From positions 40,294 through 104,293 of the forward strand of contig NZ_NIBG01000015.1 of the NCBI RefSeq assembly GCF_002270055.1: a DNA stretch of 64,000 nucleotides. The letters are read 5' to 3'. The DNA is from Anaeromicrobium sediminis. Lineage in GTDB: Bacteria > Bacillota > Clostridia > Peptostreptococcales > Thermotaleaceae. The notes beneath the pieces were generated by a model. It saw only the letters and a list, made by a program, of their open reading frames with translations. It had not been told where the DNA came from and did no database searches. Both the position numbers and the translations under genes were made by a program. Of the stretch, positions 1 to 8,225 are shown in pieces. Positions within the stretch are counted from its first letter, which is position 1. Each line of letters begins with the position of its first letter.

Positions 1-930
1 CAATTAGCTTTTTATAGAAGTATTCCAGGACTTGAGAATTCTAAAATTATGAGACCAGCTTATGCAATAGAATATGACTGTATAGATCCTCTTCAATTGA
101 AGTTAACTTTAGAATCTAAGGAAATAGAAGGATTATTTTCTGCTGGTCAATTTAATGGAAGTTCTGGATATGAAGAAGCTGGAGCACAAGGTCTAATAGC
201 AGGTATAAATGCATCTTTAAAGATTCAAGGAAAAGAACCATTTATACTAGATCGTTCAGAGGCTTATATAGGTGTTTTAATAGATGATTTAGTAACTAAA
301 GGTACTAATGAACCTTATCGAATGATGACCTCTCGTGCAGAATATAGATTAGTTCTTAGACAAGATAACGCAGATTTAAGATTAACTGAGAAAAGTTATA
401 GGGCAGGTCTTGCATCTAAAGAAAGATATGAGGCTCTATTAGAAAAAACGAAGAATATAGATGCTGAAATGGAAAGATTAAAAGACGTTAAGATAAAACC
501 TAGTGTAGTAAATGAATATTTAGAGTCAATAGGTACGGCACCTTTAAGTCAAGGAATGTCCTTATATGATCTTTTAAAGAGACCACAAGTTACATATAAA
601 GAAATAGCTTTTGCTGATGAAAATAGACCAGAACTAGATAGATTTGTCATAGAACAATGCCAAGTTCAAATCAAATATGATGGATATATTAAAAAGCAAT
701 TAAGACAGATAGATCAGTTTAAGAAACTTGAAATGAAGAAATTAAGACAAGAAATAGATTATTTAAAAATAGAAGGGTTAAGGCTTGAAGCAAGACAAAA
801 GCTTGATGAAATTAAACCCCTATCTGTAGGGCAAGCTTCTCGTATTTCAGGAGTATCTCCAGCAGATATATCTGTACTATTAGTTTACTTAGAGCAACAA
901 AGGAGAAAGAGAAGTGGAAAAGATGACTAA
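1..930 (+). CDS. mnmG: tRNA uridine-5-carboxymethylaminomethyl modification enzyme MnmG, C-terminal part
   Basis: The reading frame is open from the first base, so the start lies left of the window; about 309 C-terminal residues of a protein usually near 630 are present. With MnmE it installs the (carboxymethyl)aminomethyl group on U34 of certain tRNAs, using FAD and a folate. The FAD-site segment [16 protein letters not shown] is intact, as are MTSRAEYRL and the C-terminal [18 protein letters not shown] segment. It overlaps rsmG by 17 bases, the usual gidA-gidB arrangement near the Firmicutes origin. Function is known from the family; only the 5' truncation is unusual, and it comes from the window edge. 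Confidence 0.97.
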   Translation, partial: QLAFYRSIPGLENSKIMRPAYAIEYDCIDPLQLKLTLESKEIEGLFSAGQFNGSSGYEEAGAQGLIAGINASLKIQGKEPFILDRSEAYIGVLIDDLVTKGTNEPYRMMTSRAEYRLVLRQDNADLRLTEKSYRAGLASKERYEALLEKTKNIDAEMERLKDVKIKPSVVNEYLESIGTAPLSQGMSLYDLLKRPQVTYKEIAFADENRPELDRFVIEQCQVQIKYDGYIKKQLRQIDQFKKLEMKKLRQEIDYLKIEGLRLEARQKLDEIKPLSVGQASRISGVSPADISVLLVYLEQQRRKRSGKDD

Positions 931-1642
931 TGAACAAATATTAAAGGAAGGCTGTGAAAAGTTAGGTCTTTCTATAGATGATAATAGGATAAATAAGCTC
1001 ATTAAATATAAGGACATATTAGTAGAGTGGAATAAGTTTATGAATCTTACAGGTATAACAGAAGACAGGGAAGTGATGATAAAGCACTTTCTAGACTCCC
1101 TATCTTGCCTGTCACTAGATTACATAAAGAAAGATTCTAGTGTGATAGATGTGGGAACAGGAGCAGGATTCCCTGGAATACCCATTAGAATATATCATGA
1201 TGAGGTTAAATTAACATTATTAGATTCCTTAAACAAGAGGATAAAGTTTTTACAGGAAGTTTGTACTCAAAATAATTTAGACAATGTGGACTTTGTCCAT
1301 GGAAGAGCTGAAGATATAGGAAAGAAAAAAGAATATAGAGAAAAGTATGATATAGCTGTTGCAAGGGCTGTGGCAAGATTAAATGTGTTGTGTGAATACT
1401 GCCTTCCCTTTGTAAAAGTGGGAGGATACTTTATCTGTCAAAAGGGACCAACTATTAATGAAGAACTAGAAGAAGGAAAGAAGGCTATAAGTATACTAGG
1501 GGGAGAATTAGTTGAAAAGGTAGATATACATATTCCTTATACGGACTTAAGTCATAATGTAGTAGTAATAAGGAAAGTAAAAAATACTCCTAATAAATAC
1601 CCTAGGAAAGCGGGAACTCCAAATAAAAATCCTTTAATATAA
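914..1642 (+). CDS. rsmG: 16S rRNA (guanine-N7) methyltransferase RsmG
   Basis: RsmG methylates a guanine (G527 by E. coli numbering) in the 530 loop of 16S rRNA using SAM. The Rossmann SAM-binding motif [15 protein letters not shown] sits near residue 80, followed by the acidic [14 protein letters not shown] strand and the [11 protein letters not shown] segment. A GTG start at 914 is preferred because AGGAG at 901-905 is 8 bases upstream; an ATG at 923 is the alternative. Length (about 240 aa) is normal. The final ~20 residues are Lys/Pro/Asn-rich and weakly conserved. It is cotranscribed with, and overlaps, mnmG. Confidence 0.96.
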   Translation: MEKMTNEQILKEGCEKLGLSIDDNRINKLIKYKDILVEWNKFMNLTGITEDREVMIKHFLDSLSCLSLDYIKKDSSVIDVGTGAGFPGIPIRIYHDEVKLTLLDSLNKRIKFLQEVCTQNNLDNVDFVHGRAEDIGKKKEYREKYDIAVARAVARLNVLCEYCLPFVKVGGYFICQKGPTINEELEEGKKAISILGGELVEKVDIHIPYTDLSHNVVVIRKVKNTPNKYPRKAGTPNKNPLI

Positions 1643-1655
1643 AAGTTAGTGCTTA

Positions 1656-1791
1656 AATTAGGGTTAAAAGTCTTTGTGGATAACCATTCTAAGAAATTAA
1701 CCCTAATTGTTGATAAAAAATCGGTGGGACGTTTAATTCACATGTGGATAAGTAGTAAAAGACAAAAATCTCTATTTATCCACATGTGAAT
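1656..1791. promoter_or_regulatory. DnaA-box inverted repeats between rsmG and noc
   Basis: Three exact DnaA boxes (TTATCCACA or its complement) lie at 1675-1683, 1743-1751 and 1776-1784. The last two sit inside a perfect 16-base inverted repeat (arms 1736-1751 and 1776-1791, 24-base spacer). The first is enclosed by another perfect 12-base inverted repeat (1656-1667 and 1697-1708, arms AATTAGGGTTAA and complement). This 250-base gap holds no gene. It may be part of the origin region, a DnaA-titrating site, or DnaA-dependent control of noc; the sequence alone cannot decide. Confidence 0.7.
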
Positions 1792-1893
1792 AAGAATTAT
1801 TCTAAAAACTTACACAAAATATTCATTATAAGAAGGAACATTAATATTTTTGACGAATAGTTATTACAATTAGATATTAAGAGGAGAAGAGTA

Positions 1894-2697
1894 ATGATGA
1901 TAAGAGACGGAAACGCTAAAGTGGTAGAGATTCCAGTTAATTTAATTTCCCCAAATCCATATCAACCAAGAAGAATATTTAATAAAGCACATATAGAAGA
2001 ATTAAGCGAATCTATTAAATGTTATGGAGTATTACAACCCATTAGCGTTAGGAATTTAGGAGAAAATAGATATGAATTAGTAGCTGGAGAAAGAAGATTA
2101 AAAGCTACAAAGCATGCTGGATTAGAAACTATCCCTGCCATAGTTAGGAATATGACAGATGAAGATTCTGCTGTATTAGCTTTAATAGAAAACCTTCAAA
2201 GGGAAGATTTAAATTTCATAGAAGAGGCTCTAGGATATGAAAACTTAATGAAAGATCATAACTTTACTCAACATGATGTGGCAAAAAAAGTAGGAAAGAG
2301 TCAGTCTACTATAGCCAATAAGCTAAGAATATTAAAGTTACCAGAAGAAGTTAAGGCATCGCTTATAGAACATGGTCTTACAGAAAGACATGGAAGGGCT
2401 TTATTAAAGCTCCATGATGAAAAGTTACAACTTATGGTTTTAAAAGAAATCATAGATAAAGATTTAACTGTAAAAAAGACTGAGGATAGAATAAAAAGCA
2501 TATTAGAAGAGTTTAGAGAAGAAAAAGACGACAACAAAAGGAAGATAAAAAGTGCCTTTAATTTTAGAATATATTTAAATACTTTAAAGAATGCATATAA
2601 TGCCATAAAGGATACGGGACTTAAGGCTGAATATAATCAAAAGGACAAGGGTGAATATATAGAAGTAACTGTAAAGATACCCAAAGATCAAGGATAG
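1894..2697 (+). CDS. noc: Nucleoid occlusion protein Noc (ParB family)
   Basis: This is a ParB-like CTP-switch DNA-binding protein of 267 aa. It has IPVNLISPNPYQPRR near the N-terminus, the CTP-pocket motif AGERRLKA near residue 67, ALIENLQREDLNFIEEA, and an HTH segment (FTQHDVAKKVGKSQSTIANKLRILKLP) near residues 130-155. In the family, Noc binds NBS sites and the membrane to stop Z-ring assembly over the nucleoid. It is called Noc rather than ParB because of its position between rsmG and parA and because a second ParB follows. Two adjacent ATGs follow GAGGAGA; either could start it. It appears to have its own leader with DnaA boxes. Confidence 0.9.
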   Translation: MMIRDGNAKVVEIPVNLISPNPYQPRRIFNKAHIEELSESIKCYGVLQPISVRNLGENRYELVAGERRLKATKHAGLETIPAIVRNMTDEDSAVLALIENLQREDLNFIEEALGYENLMKDHNFTQHDVAKKVGKSQSTIANKLRILKLPEEVKASLIEHGLTERHGRALLKLHDEKLQLMVLKEIIDKDLTVKKTEDRIKSILEEFREEKDDNKRKIKSAFNFRIYLNTLKNAYNAIKDTGLKAEYNQKDKGEYIEVTVKIPKDQG

Positions 2698-2718
2698 GTG
2701 ACCATATGGTCACCTTTT
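2697..2718 (+). terminator. Terminator of noc
   Basis: A perfect 18-base palindrome (GGTGACCATATGGTCACC) is followed by TTTT and overlaps the last base of the noc stop codon. Confidence 0.7.
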
Positions 2719-2734
2719 ATAATCTATAGATAAA

Positions 2735-3004
2735 TTATAATTTCCCTATTATAGTTAATGTACCAATTATTATAAAGGCTGAACCAGCTGCTAATCGAAG
2801 GTAGAACGGAGGTACATACCTGGTTATGTAACTTCCTAAAGTAACAGCTAAAAAGGAACTTAACATTAAGGCGATAGAACTACCTAAAAAAACTGGAAGC
2901 CGAGATTTACATTGAGTAGCAAGCATCATAGTTTGAAGTTGAGTTTTATCTCCAAGCTCTGCTAAGAATACCATCCAAAAGGCAGTTAACATTATTTTGA
3001 ACAT
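2735..3004 (-). CDS. GDT1/UPF0016 family membrane protein (probable Mn2+ exporter half)
   Basis: This is an 89-aa three-helix membrane protein with the signature ELGDKTQ near residue 16. The UPF0016 (TMEM165/Gdt1) family exports Mn2+ or Ca2+; bacterial members are often half-size, acting as dimers or as adjacent gene pairs. Only one half-size gene is seen here, so a homodimer is inferred. The start is the ATG at 3004: GGGAGGAAAG lies just upstream on the minus strand, and the more upstream in-frame ATG overlaps that ribosome-binding site. No yybP-ykoY type Mn riboswitch is visible in the gap to parA. It is oriented against its neighbours, as an insertion between noc and parA. Confidence 0.85.
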   Translation of the reverse strand: MFKIMLTAFWMVFLAELGDKTQLQTMMLATQCKSRLPVFLGSSIALMLSSFLAVTLGSYITRYVPPFYLRLAAGSAFIIIGTLTIIGKL

Positions 3005-3157
3005 GAGCTTTCCTCCCATATATTCTTTTCATACTACTATTTCTATTCTCTAAAATGAAAAAATATAACAAATAAAAGAATAGATGAAAAAGAAGGAATA
3101 ATCATATATTTTACCGAAATTTATAGTAATTAATAAATATTTTTCGGGGTGATAAAT

Positions 3158-3931
3158 ATGGGTAAAGTCATTGCAGTGTTTAACCAAAAAGGTGGAGTTG
3201 GAAAGACAACAACAAATGTGAATTTAAGCGCCTGTCTTGCACAACTGGGTAAAAAGATATTAGTAATAGATATAGACCCTCAAGGGAATACCACTAGTGG
3301 TTTTGGTATAGACAAGAATAGTTTAGAAAGTAGCATGTATGATATTCTGCTAGAAGAGAGTAGTGCCTTAGAATCAATAATAGATACGGAATGTGATAAC
3401 CTACAATTAGTTCCTTCTAGTACTGAATTAGCAGGAGCCGAAATTGAGCTTACTACTTTAGAAAACAGAGAAATAATTTTGAAAAATGCTATAGATAGTG
3501 TGAAAGATCAATATGACTATGTATTTATAGATTGTCCGCCATCTTTAGGATTATTGACAATTAATGCATTAACAGCTGTAGATAGTGTATTAATCCCTAT
3601 ACAATGTGAGTATTATGCTCTAGAGGGAGTAAGTCAACTTATGAATACTATAGAACTAGTAAGAAATGGTCTAAATCCTAATTTAGAGATTCAGGGGGTA
3701 GTTCTTAGTATGTTTGATGGACGTACTAATCTATCTATACAAGTTGTTGATGAAGTTAAAAAGTATTTTAGAGGAAAGGTGTACACCACATTAATACCTA
3801 GAAATGTTAGATTGGCAGAAGCACCTAGCCATGGACTACCTATAATAGAATATGATCCCAAATCCAAGGGCGCAGAAGCTTATAATGACTTTGCTGAAGA
3901 ATTTTTAGAATTAGAAGAGGACGTGATATAG
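3158..3931 (+). CDS. parA: Chromosome-partitioning ATPase ParA (Soj)
   Basis: This deviant Walker ATPase of about 257 aa has the motif NQKGGVGKTTT at its N-terminus, Walker B VFIDCPPSLGLLT near residue 120, and the LIPRNVRLAEAPSHG segment. It works with ParB-parS in origin segregation; in Bacillus, Soj also controls DnaA. The ATG at 3158 follows GGGGTG with 6 bases spacing; an in-frame GTG at 3149 overlaps that ribosome-binding site and is rejected. The stop codon abuts the TTG start of parB, so the two genes form one transcription and translation unit. Confidence 0.96.
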   Translation: MGKVIAVFNQKGGVGKTTTNVNLSACLAQLGKKILVIDIDPQGNTTSGFGIDKNSLESSMYDILLEESSALESIIDTECDNLQLVPSSTELAGAEIELTTLENREIILKNAIDSVKDQYDYVFIDCPPSLGLLTINALTAVDSVLIPIQCEYYALEGVSQLMNTIELVRNGLNPNLEIQGVVLSMFDGRTNLSIQVVDEVKKYFRGKVYTTLIPRNVRLAEAPSHGLPIIEYDPKSKGAEAYNDFAEEFLELEEDVI

Positions 3932-4789
3932 TTGGCTAAAGGAAAGAGAGGATTAGGTAGAGGATTAAATGCCCTTATTCCAGAAAGTAATAAAAAATCA
4001 GATGGAATTAAAGGGAGTATATTGAAAATAGACATAAGTAAAATAAAAGCTAATAAGGACCAACCTAGAAAATATTTCGATGAAGAGAAGATAGATATTC
4101 TTTCAGACTCTATAAAAAAACATGGTGTAATTCAGCCAATAATAGTAAAAACTATGGGAGATAAATATGAAATAATAGCAGGAGAAAGAAGATTTAGAGC
4201 TGCTAAGGTTGCGCAGCTAAAGGAAATACCTTGTATAATCAAAGATGTGGAAGAGAGAGATGTAGTAGAAATAGCTTTAATTGAAAATTTACAAAGGGAA
4301 GATTTGAATCCTATTGAAGAGGCAATTGCCTATAGAAATTTGATGGACAAGTATAAATTGACTCAAGAAAACATATCTTCTGCTGTAGGTAAAAGTAGAT
4401 CATATATAGCCAATACTATTAGATTGATAAACTTACCTGACATTGTGAAAGAAGAAGTGATTAGGGGTCAAATAACAAGTGGACATGCTAGGGTATTATT
4501 GAGATTTACAGATGAACATATACAAAAGGACATAATGGAAAAGGTAATAGAAAATAATCTATCTGTTAGGGAATTAGAGAAGCTTGTAGGTGACTTATTA
4601 GAAGAAAAAGAAATAAAGGAAAAAGTACAAAAGAAAAAGGATGCTACCCTATTATATTTAGAAGATAATTTAAAAAGCCTGTTAGGAACTAAAGTTAACA
4701 TAGTTAAAGGGAAGAAAAAGGGAAAGATAGAAATTGAGTATTATAGCGATGATGAATTAGATAGAATATTAGAGTTCTTACAAAAATAG
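3932..4789 (+). CDS. parB: Chromosome-partitioning protein ParB (Spo0J)
   Basis: This 285-aa centromere-binding CTPase shows QPRKYFDEEKI, the CTP motif AGERRFRAAKV near residue 90, ALIENLQREDLNPIEEA, the HTH segment LTQENISSAVGKSRSYIANTIRL, and a C-terminal dimerisation domain. It starts at a TTG directly after the parA stop, with GAAGAGG upstream; TTG starts are common for this gene. Its target site parS lies immediately behind its own stop codon, inside the terminator. ParB spreads from parS and loads SMC in the family. Confidence 0.96.
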   Translation: MAKGKRGLGRGLNALIPESNKKSDGIKGSILKIDISKIKANKDQPRKYFDEEKIDILSDSIKKHGVIQPIIVKTMGDKYEIIAGERRFRAAKVAQLKEIPCIIKDVEERDVVEIALIENLQREDLNPIEEAIAYRNLMDKYKLTQENISSAVGKSRSYIANTIRLINLPDIVKEEVIRGQITSGHARVLLRFTDEHIQKDIMEKVIENNLSVRELEKLVGDLLEEKEIKEKVQKKKDATLLYLEDNLKSLLGTKVNIVKGKKKGKIEIEYYSDDELDRILEFLQK

Positions 4790-4821
4790 ATAATGTTTCA
4801 CGTGAAACATTATCTTTTTTT
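4789..4821 (+). terminator. parB terminator containing a perfect parS site
   Basis: A 26-base perfect palindrome (4789-4814) is followed by a T-run, giving an intrinsic terminator that begins at the last base of the parB stop codon. Its central 16 bases (4794-4809) are TGTTTCACGTGAAACA, the consensus ParB site. One sequence thus serves as terminator and centromere site. Confidence 0.9.
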
Positions 4822-4857
4822 GGGGTATTACTTATATACAACCAACTAATCCTATAG

Positions 4858-4894
4858 AAAAACCTTATAGTTTAAAAAAAACTATAAGGTTTTT
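4858..4894. terminator. Second hairpin terminator downstream of parB
   Basis: An A-rich inverted repeat (AAAAACCTTATAGTTT and its complement) is flanked by A and T runs, so it could terminate on either strand. Confidence 0.6.
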
Positions 4895-4968
4895 CTATAT
4901 TACTCTTTTGATAAAAATTGTAAAAGATTATAATATATATGGTAAAGTGAAAATAGGGAGGAATAAGA

Positions 4969-5268
4969 ATGGATTTTTATACTGAATCGTTACTAAACAT
5001 ACCTGAGGAAATATCAGAGGTTCCTTTTACTAAGATGGAAGAGAGAATAAAAGAGGAACTTAAAGAAGACTTTATGAAATTAAAAGAAAGAGTTGGTGAA
5101 AAATACTTTGAAAAGTATTTTAATAGCCTTATTAGAATAAATAAACACGAGAAAGATTTGCTTATAATAACCTCTAGTGAAAGTTACAGGTCCATTATAA
5201 TGAGAGAATTTTTTAATCACATTAAAGAAGTGTTTAATGTGAATAATATAATAATAGCAAAACAATAA
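4969..5268 (+). CDS. Small stand-alone DnaA-domain-I-like protein
   Basis: This 99-aa protein has a clear ribosome-binding site (GGGAGG) before ATG. Residues ~35-95 (MKLKERVGEKYFEKYFNSL, then DLLIITSSESYRSIIMREFF and HIKEVFNV) follow the pattern of the DnaA N-terminal domain: helix, hydrophobic strand ending in V/I/T, then the 'F..+..+.F...I' helices. In DnaA that domain binds DnaB helicase and regulators. No AAA+ or DNA-binding domain follows. It lies between two parS sites directly after parAB. A role as a DnaA or helicase-loading modulator is inference; it could also be an unrelated orphan of similar fold. Family membership was recognised by eye only. Confidence 0.6.
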   Translation: MDFYTESLLNIPEEISEVPFTKMEERIKEELKEDFMKLKERVGEKYFEKYFNSLIRINKHEKDLLIITSSESYRSIIMREFFNHIKEVFNVNNIIIAKQ

Positions 5269-5278
5269 ATTAGCAGAG

Positions 5279-5294
5279 TGTTTCATGTGAAACA
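5279..5294. promoter_or_regulatory. parS: parS-like site (one mismatch)
   Basis: TGTTTCATGTGAAACA differs from the perfect parS at 4794 by one base (C to T in the central CG). It lies 11 bases after the stop of the small DnaA-like gene. Confidence 0.75.
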
Positions 5295-5362
5295 CAAGAG
5301 ACAACAATAAAAGAAACGACTCTCTTACAAAGTGCATAATATAGTATGAAAGGAGTGGTTTG

Positions 5363-6511
5363 ATGATCTACTTAGATAACGGAGCTACTAGTTTTCCTAA
5401 ACCAGAAAGTGTTTATGTAGCTATGGATGACTGTATGAGAAACTATTGTGCTAATCCTGGGAGAGCAGGACATAAACTTGCATTAAAAGCCGGTAGAGAG
5501 ATACACAAAACTAGGGGATTAATTTGTAAATTATTCAATATAGAAAATCCTATGAGGGTAATATTCACTTCTAATGCAACGGATTCTTTAAACTTAGGAA
5601 TAAAAGGTTTTTTAAGAAGGGGAGATCATGTTATAACTACTAGTATGGAGCACAACTCTGTCATAAGACCTATTAAGGCATTGGAAAAGTATGGTGTGAG
5701 AAATACTGTGGTTCAATGTGAAAAAGATGGAACTCTTAATATAAAAAATCTAAAAAGAGCCATAAGACATAATACTAAAATGATAGTTATGACTCATGCA
5801 TCCAATGTTACGGGTACATTAATGCCTATAGAAGAGGTAGGTAGTATTGCTAAAAGTAGAAATATTATATTTTTAGTAGATGCAGCTCAAAGTGCAGGTA
5901 TATATGATATAGATGTACAGAAGATGAATATAGATATGTTAGCCATGCCAGGACATAAGGGTTTATTAGGTCCTCAGGGTACTGGAATTTTATATGTAAG
6001 AGAAGGTTTGAATATAAGACACTTAAAAGAAGGTGGAACAGGAAGCAAATCAGAATCCCTTGTTCAGCCAGATATAGCTCCAGATAAATATGAAAGTGGA
6101 ACTAATAATACTTGTGGAATAGTAGGTTTAGGAGCGGGAATAGAATTCCTACTAGAAGAGGGATTAGAGAAAATAAGAAACCATGAAAAAGAATTAACGG
6201 GGTATATGATAGACGAATTAAAAAAAGTAAATAGGGTTAAAATATATGGTCCTGCGGACTCTAATAAACAAGGAGCAGTTATATCCATGAATTTAGAAGG
6301 TTTAGATTGCTCTGACGTAGGTTATATTTTGGATAGGGATTTTGACATAGGTGTGAGAACAGGTCTTCATTGTGCTCCATTAGCCCATAAGACTATAGGT
6401 ACCTTAGAAGAAGGAACAGTGAGACTTAGTATAGGGTATTTTAATACTAAAGAAGATATAGATAAAGCCGTAGATGCTATTAAAAAAATAAGTGAAGAAT
6501 TAAATAAATAG
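5363..6511 (+). CDS. Cysteine desulfurase family aminotransferase (class V)
   Basis: This PLP enzyme of 382 aa carries YLDNGATSFPKPE at the N-terminus, MEHNSVIRP, the VDAAQSAG aspartate motif, and the PLP lysine in AMPGHKGLLGPQGTGILY near residue 200. A cysteine is present in GLHCAPLAHKTIG, where cysteine desulfurases hold the catalytic Cys. It belongs to the EF2568-like branch rather than IscS/SufS; the exact substrate (cysteine or selenocysteine) is not certain. The ATG at 5363 is 7 bases after AGGAG; the TTG just upstream is less likely. In a selenium-using organism a selenocysteine lyase-like role is possible but not shown. Confidence 0.88.
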   Translation: MIYLDNGATSFPKPESVYVAMDDCMRNYCANPGRAGHKLALKAGREIHKTRGLICKLFNIENPMRVIFTSNATDSLNLGIKGFLRRGDHVITTSMEHNSVIRPIKALEKYGVRNTVVQCEKDGTLNIKNLKRAIRHNTKMIVMTHASNVTGTLMPIEEVGSIAKSRNIIFLVDAAQSAGIYDIDVQKMNIDMLAMPGHKGLLGPQGTGILYVREGLNIRHLKEGGTGSKSESLVQPDIAPDKYESGTNNTCGIVGLGAGIEFLLEEGLEKIRNHEKELTGYMIDELKKVNRVKIYGPADSNKQGAVISMNLEGLDCSDVGYILDRDFDIGVRTGLHCAPLAHKTIGTLEEGTVRLSIGYFNTKEDIDKAVDAIKKISEELNK

Positions 6512-6535
6512 ACCCATATGACTATGGGTCTATTT
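6510..6535 (+). terminator. Terminator
   Basis: AGACCCAT and ATGGGTCT form a hairpin followed by ATTT, overlapping the stop of the desulfurase gene. Confidence 0.6.
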
Positions 6536-6611
6536 CATTGGGGATGCTTATCTAATTATAGGGATAACTGTCCCTTTTGTGCTATAATAGAGAGGTTAGA
6601 GGAGGGATAAA

Positions 6612-7109
6612 ATGAATGATATTATGAATCTTATGGAACTAAATACAGGAGCTCTTATTTTAGGACTTATTTTATTAAATATTATAATGCTTGTGTTCAT
6701 ATTAGTTCAAAGAAAAGGAATAAACACGCTTAATAAGAGATATAATAAATTAAGTGATGGACTAGACAATAAAAGTCTAGAAGAAATTGTATCTAAATAT
6801 TATGATCATATTAAGTTTTTATTAGAAGAAAATAATAAAAAAGAAGAAAGATTAGAAGAGTTAAGCAAAATTATAAAAACGTGTGTTCAAAATATAGGAA
6901 TCGTACAATATAATGCTTATGATGATGTGGGTGGCAATTTAAGCTTTAGTATGGCTCTATTAGATGGAAATTATAATGGTATAATATTTACTAGTTTATA
7001 TGGAAGACAGAATACGGTTACATTTGGTAAGCAAATTAAAAATAAAGAACCACAGACAAATCTTTCCGATGAGGAAAAGAAAGCATTAAAAATGGCTATA
7101 AACTCTTAA
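6612..7109 (+). CDS. DUF4446 family membrane-anchored protein
   Basis: This 165-aa protein has one N-terminal transmembrane helix (residues ~14-33), a coiled-coil-rich middle (KFLLEENNKKEERLEELSKI) and a conserved C-terminal domain (VQNIGIVQYNAYDDVGGNLSFSMALLDGNYNGIIFTSLYGR). This matches the DUF4446 family that sits near parB/noc in many Clostridia; its function is unknown. GAGGAGGGA precedes the ATG, and an extended -10 (TGCTATAAT) lies at about 6582-6590, so it has its own promoter. The nearby chromosome-segregation genes give a context but not a role. Confidence 0.85.
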   Translation: MNDIMNLMELNTGALILGLILLNIIMLVFILVQRKGINTLNKRYNKLSDGLDNKSLEEIVSKYYDHIKFLLEENNKKEERLEELSKIIKTCVQNIGIVQYNAYDDVGGNLSFSMALLDGNYNGIIFTSLYGRQNTVTFGKQIKNKEPQTNLSDEEKKALKMAINS

Positions 7110-7184
7110 AATACTAGGAAAAAATTAACTATCATAGTATAAAAGATAAACCTTCTAGCAATAATAGTTCTAGGAGGTGTGCCT

Positions 7185-7451
7185 ATGCCAAAGGTTGTAG
7201 CAATTCCCAATAATCTTGAACAAATAGGAAGAGAGTTAGATGCCAGAGGATATGAAGTGGTTCATGATAGGTATGATGGATATGTAGATGCTATACTTTA
7301 TGATAGTAGAGAAAGTTCTTTGGCTTATTTAAATAACTACGACAATGTTTTAGATATGGAAAGAGGAGCAATTGTAGTAGATGTACACAATAAAGGTTTA
7401 AGAGATATAATATATGCTATAGAGCATAGAAGTTATGAAGGATTGTTTTAG
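7185..7451 (+). CDS. YkuS/UPF0180 family small protein
   Basis: An 88-aa protein begins MPKVVAIPNNLEQIGRELDARGYEV, the typical UPF0180 start. The ATG at 7185 lies 7 bases after AGGAGG; a GTG at 7179 touches the ribosome-binding site and is rejected. The family has no established biochemical function. The start of the fold resembles a response-regulator-like alpha/beta unit, but no phosphoacceptor can be assigned. It ends shortly before a strong bidirectional terminator shared with yyaC. Confidence 0.82.
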   Translation: MPKVVAIPNNLEQIGRELDARGYEVVHDRYDGYVDAILYDSRESSLAYLNNYDNVLDMERGAIVVDVHNKGLRDIIYAIEHRSYEGLF

Positions 7452-7454
7452 ATA

Positions 7455-7496
7455 AAAGGGATATAAAAGTTTCATACGAAACTTTTATATCCCTTT
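7455..7496. terminator. Strong bidirectional terminator
   Basis: A perfect 19-base-pair stem with a 4-base loop (ATAC) separates the converging ykuS-like and yyaC genes, with A and T runs at the two sides. Confidence 0.85.
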
Positions 7497-7501
7497 CACT
7501 T

Positions 7502-8092
7502 TTAAAATAAATTACTTTGTTTTGGTTTATTAAAACTCCAAAGACAATGGCGAATCCCTTCTGAAATAGTATCTGCCATTTTCATGACCAAATTAAGACG
7601 TGTATTTTGAAGAACTATGTATTCCATAAAACCACTTAGATTAACTATTCCCGTAACATATATATCACCTACGGCTGGTAGGGATTTATTTACTCCTGCT
7701 CCAGGACGTATAGAACCACTACCTACTTTAATATGACCTATTCTAGTGGACTTGCCTAAACAGGCATCAATGGCTATAACAAAAGGTTTATTGTAGTTAG
7801 AATATATGTCTTCAATACTATCCTTTAGATTTTTTGCATGAACGGGATTATCTAAAGTTCCATGAACATAGAAATTTGGAATCATTCTAGAATAACGTTC
7901 TAGCTTGTACCCAACTAATGGACCTAAAGAATCACCTGTGGATCTGTCTGTTCCAATACACATAATTATAATTTCTTCATAACTATCCGTATAATGAGTC
8001 TCAAAACACTCTTTAAAGGCTCTATTGAAATTTAAGTAAGGCATATTCCCATTTACATCAATAGATGGGGTTGAAAGTTTCTTATCAAACAT
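7502..8092 (-). CDS. yyaC: Putative spore protease-like protein YyaC
   Basis: This 196-aa protein of the DUF1256/YyaC family resembles the GPR germination protease fold. The core CIGTDRSTGDSLGPLVG motif lies near residue 45, followed by VHGTLDNPVHAKNL, VIAIDACLGK and the Gly-rich GSGSIRPGAGVNKSLPAVGD segment. YyaC genes sit near parB in Bacillus and Clostridia and are sporulation-associated; their precise role is not settled. AGGAGG lies 12 bases from the ATG, a slightly long spacing. It is convergent with the preceding gene across a shared terminator. Confidence 0.9.
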   Translation of the reverse strand: MFDKKLSTPSIDVNGNMPYLNFNRAFKECFETHYTDSYEEIIIMCIGTDRSTGDSLGPLVGYKLERYSRMIPNFYVHGTLDNPVHAKNLKDSIEDIYSNYNKPFVIAIDACLGKSTRIGHIKVGSGSIRPGAGVNKSLPAVGDIYVTGIVNLSGFMEYIVLQNTRLNLVMKMADTISEGIRHCLWSFNKPKQSNLF

Positions 8093-8225
8093 GAAATAGT
8101 TTGTCCTCCTATCATAGGAAAATATATATTAAGAGTATTCCCTAAACAGCATAGAAAATACGTGGATAAATGATTAAAAAAGTGGTATTGTATAGAATAA
8201 GAAAAAGTCTAAAGGGGTTGATAGT

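Noticed and set aside
2735..3148. Mn-sensing yybP-ykoY riboswitch before the GDT1 gene
   Set aside because: The leader on the minus strand shows no matching conserved loops; only a plain ribosome-binding site is seen.
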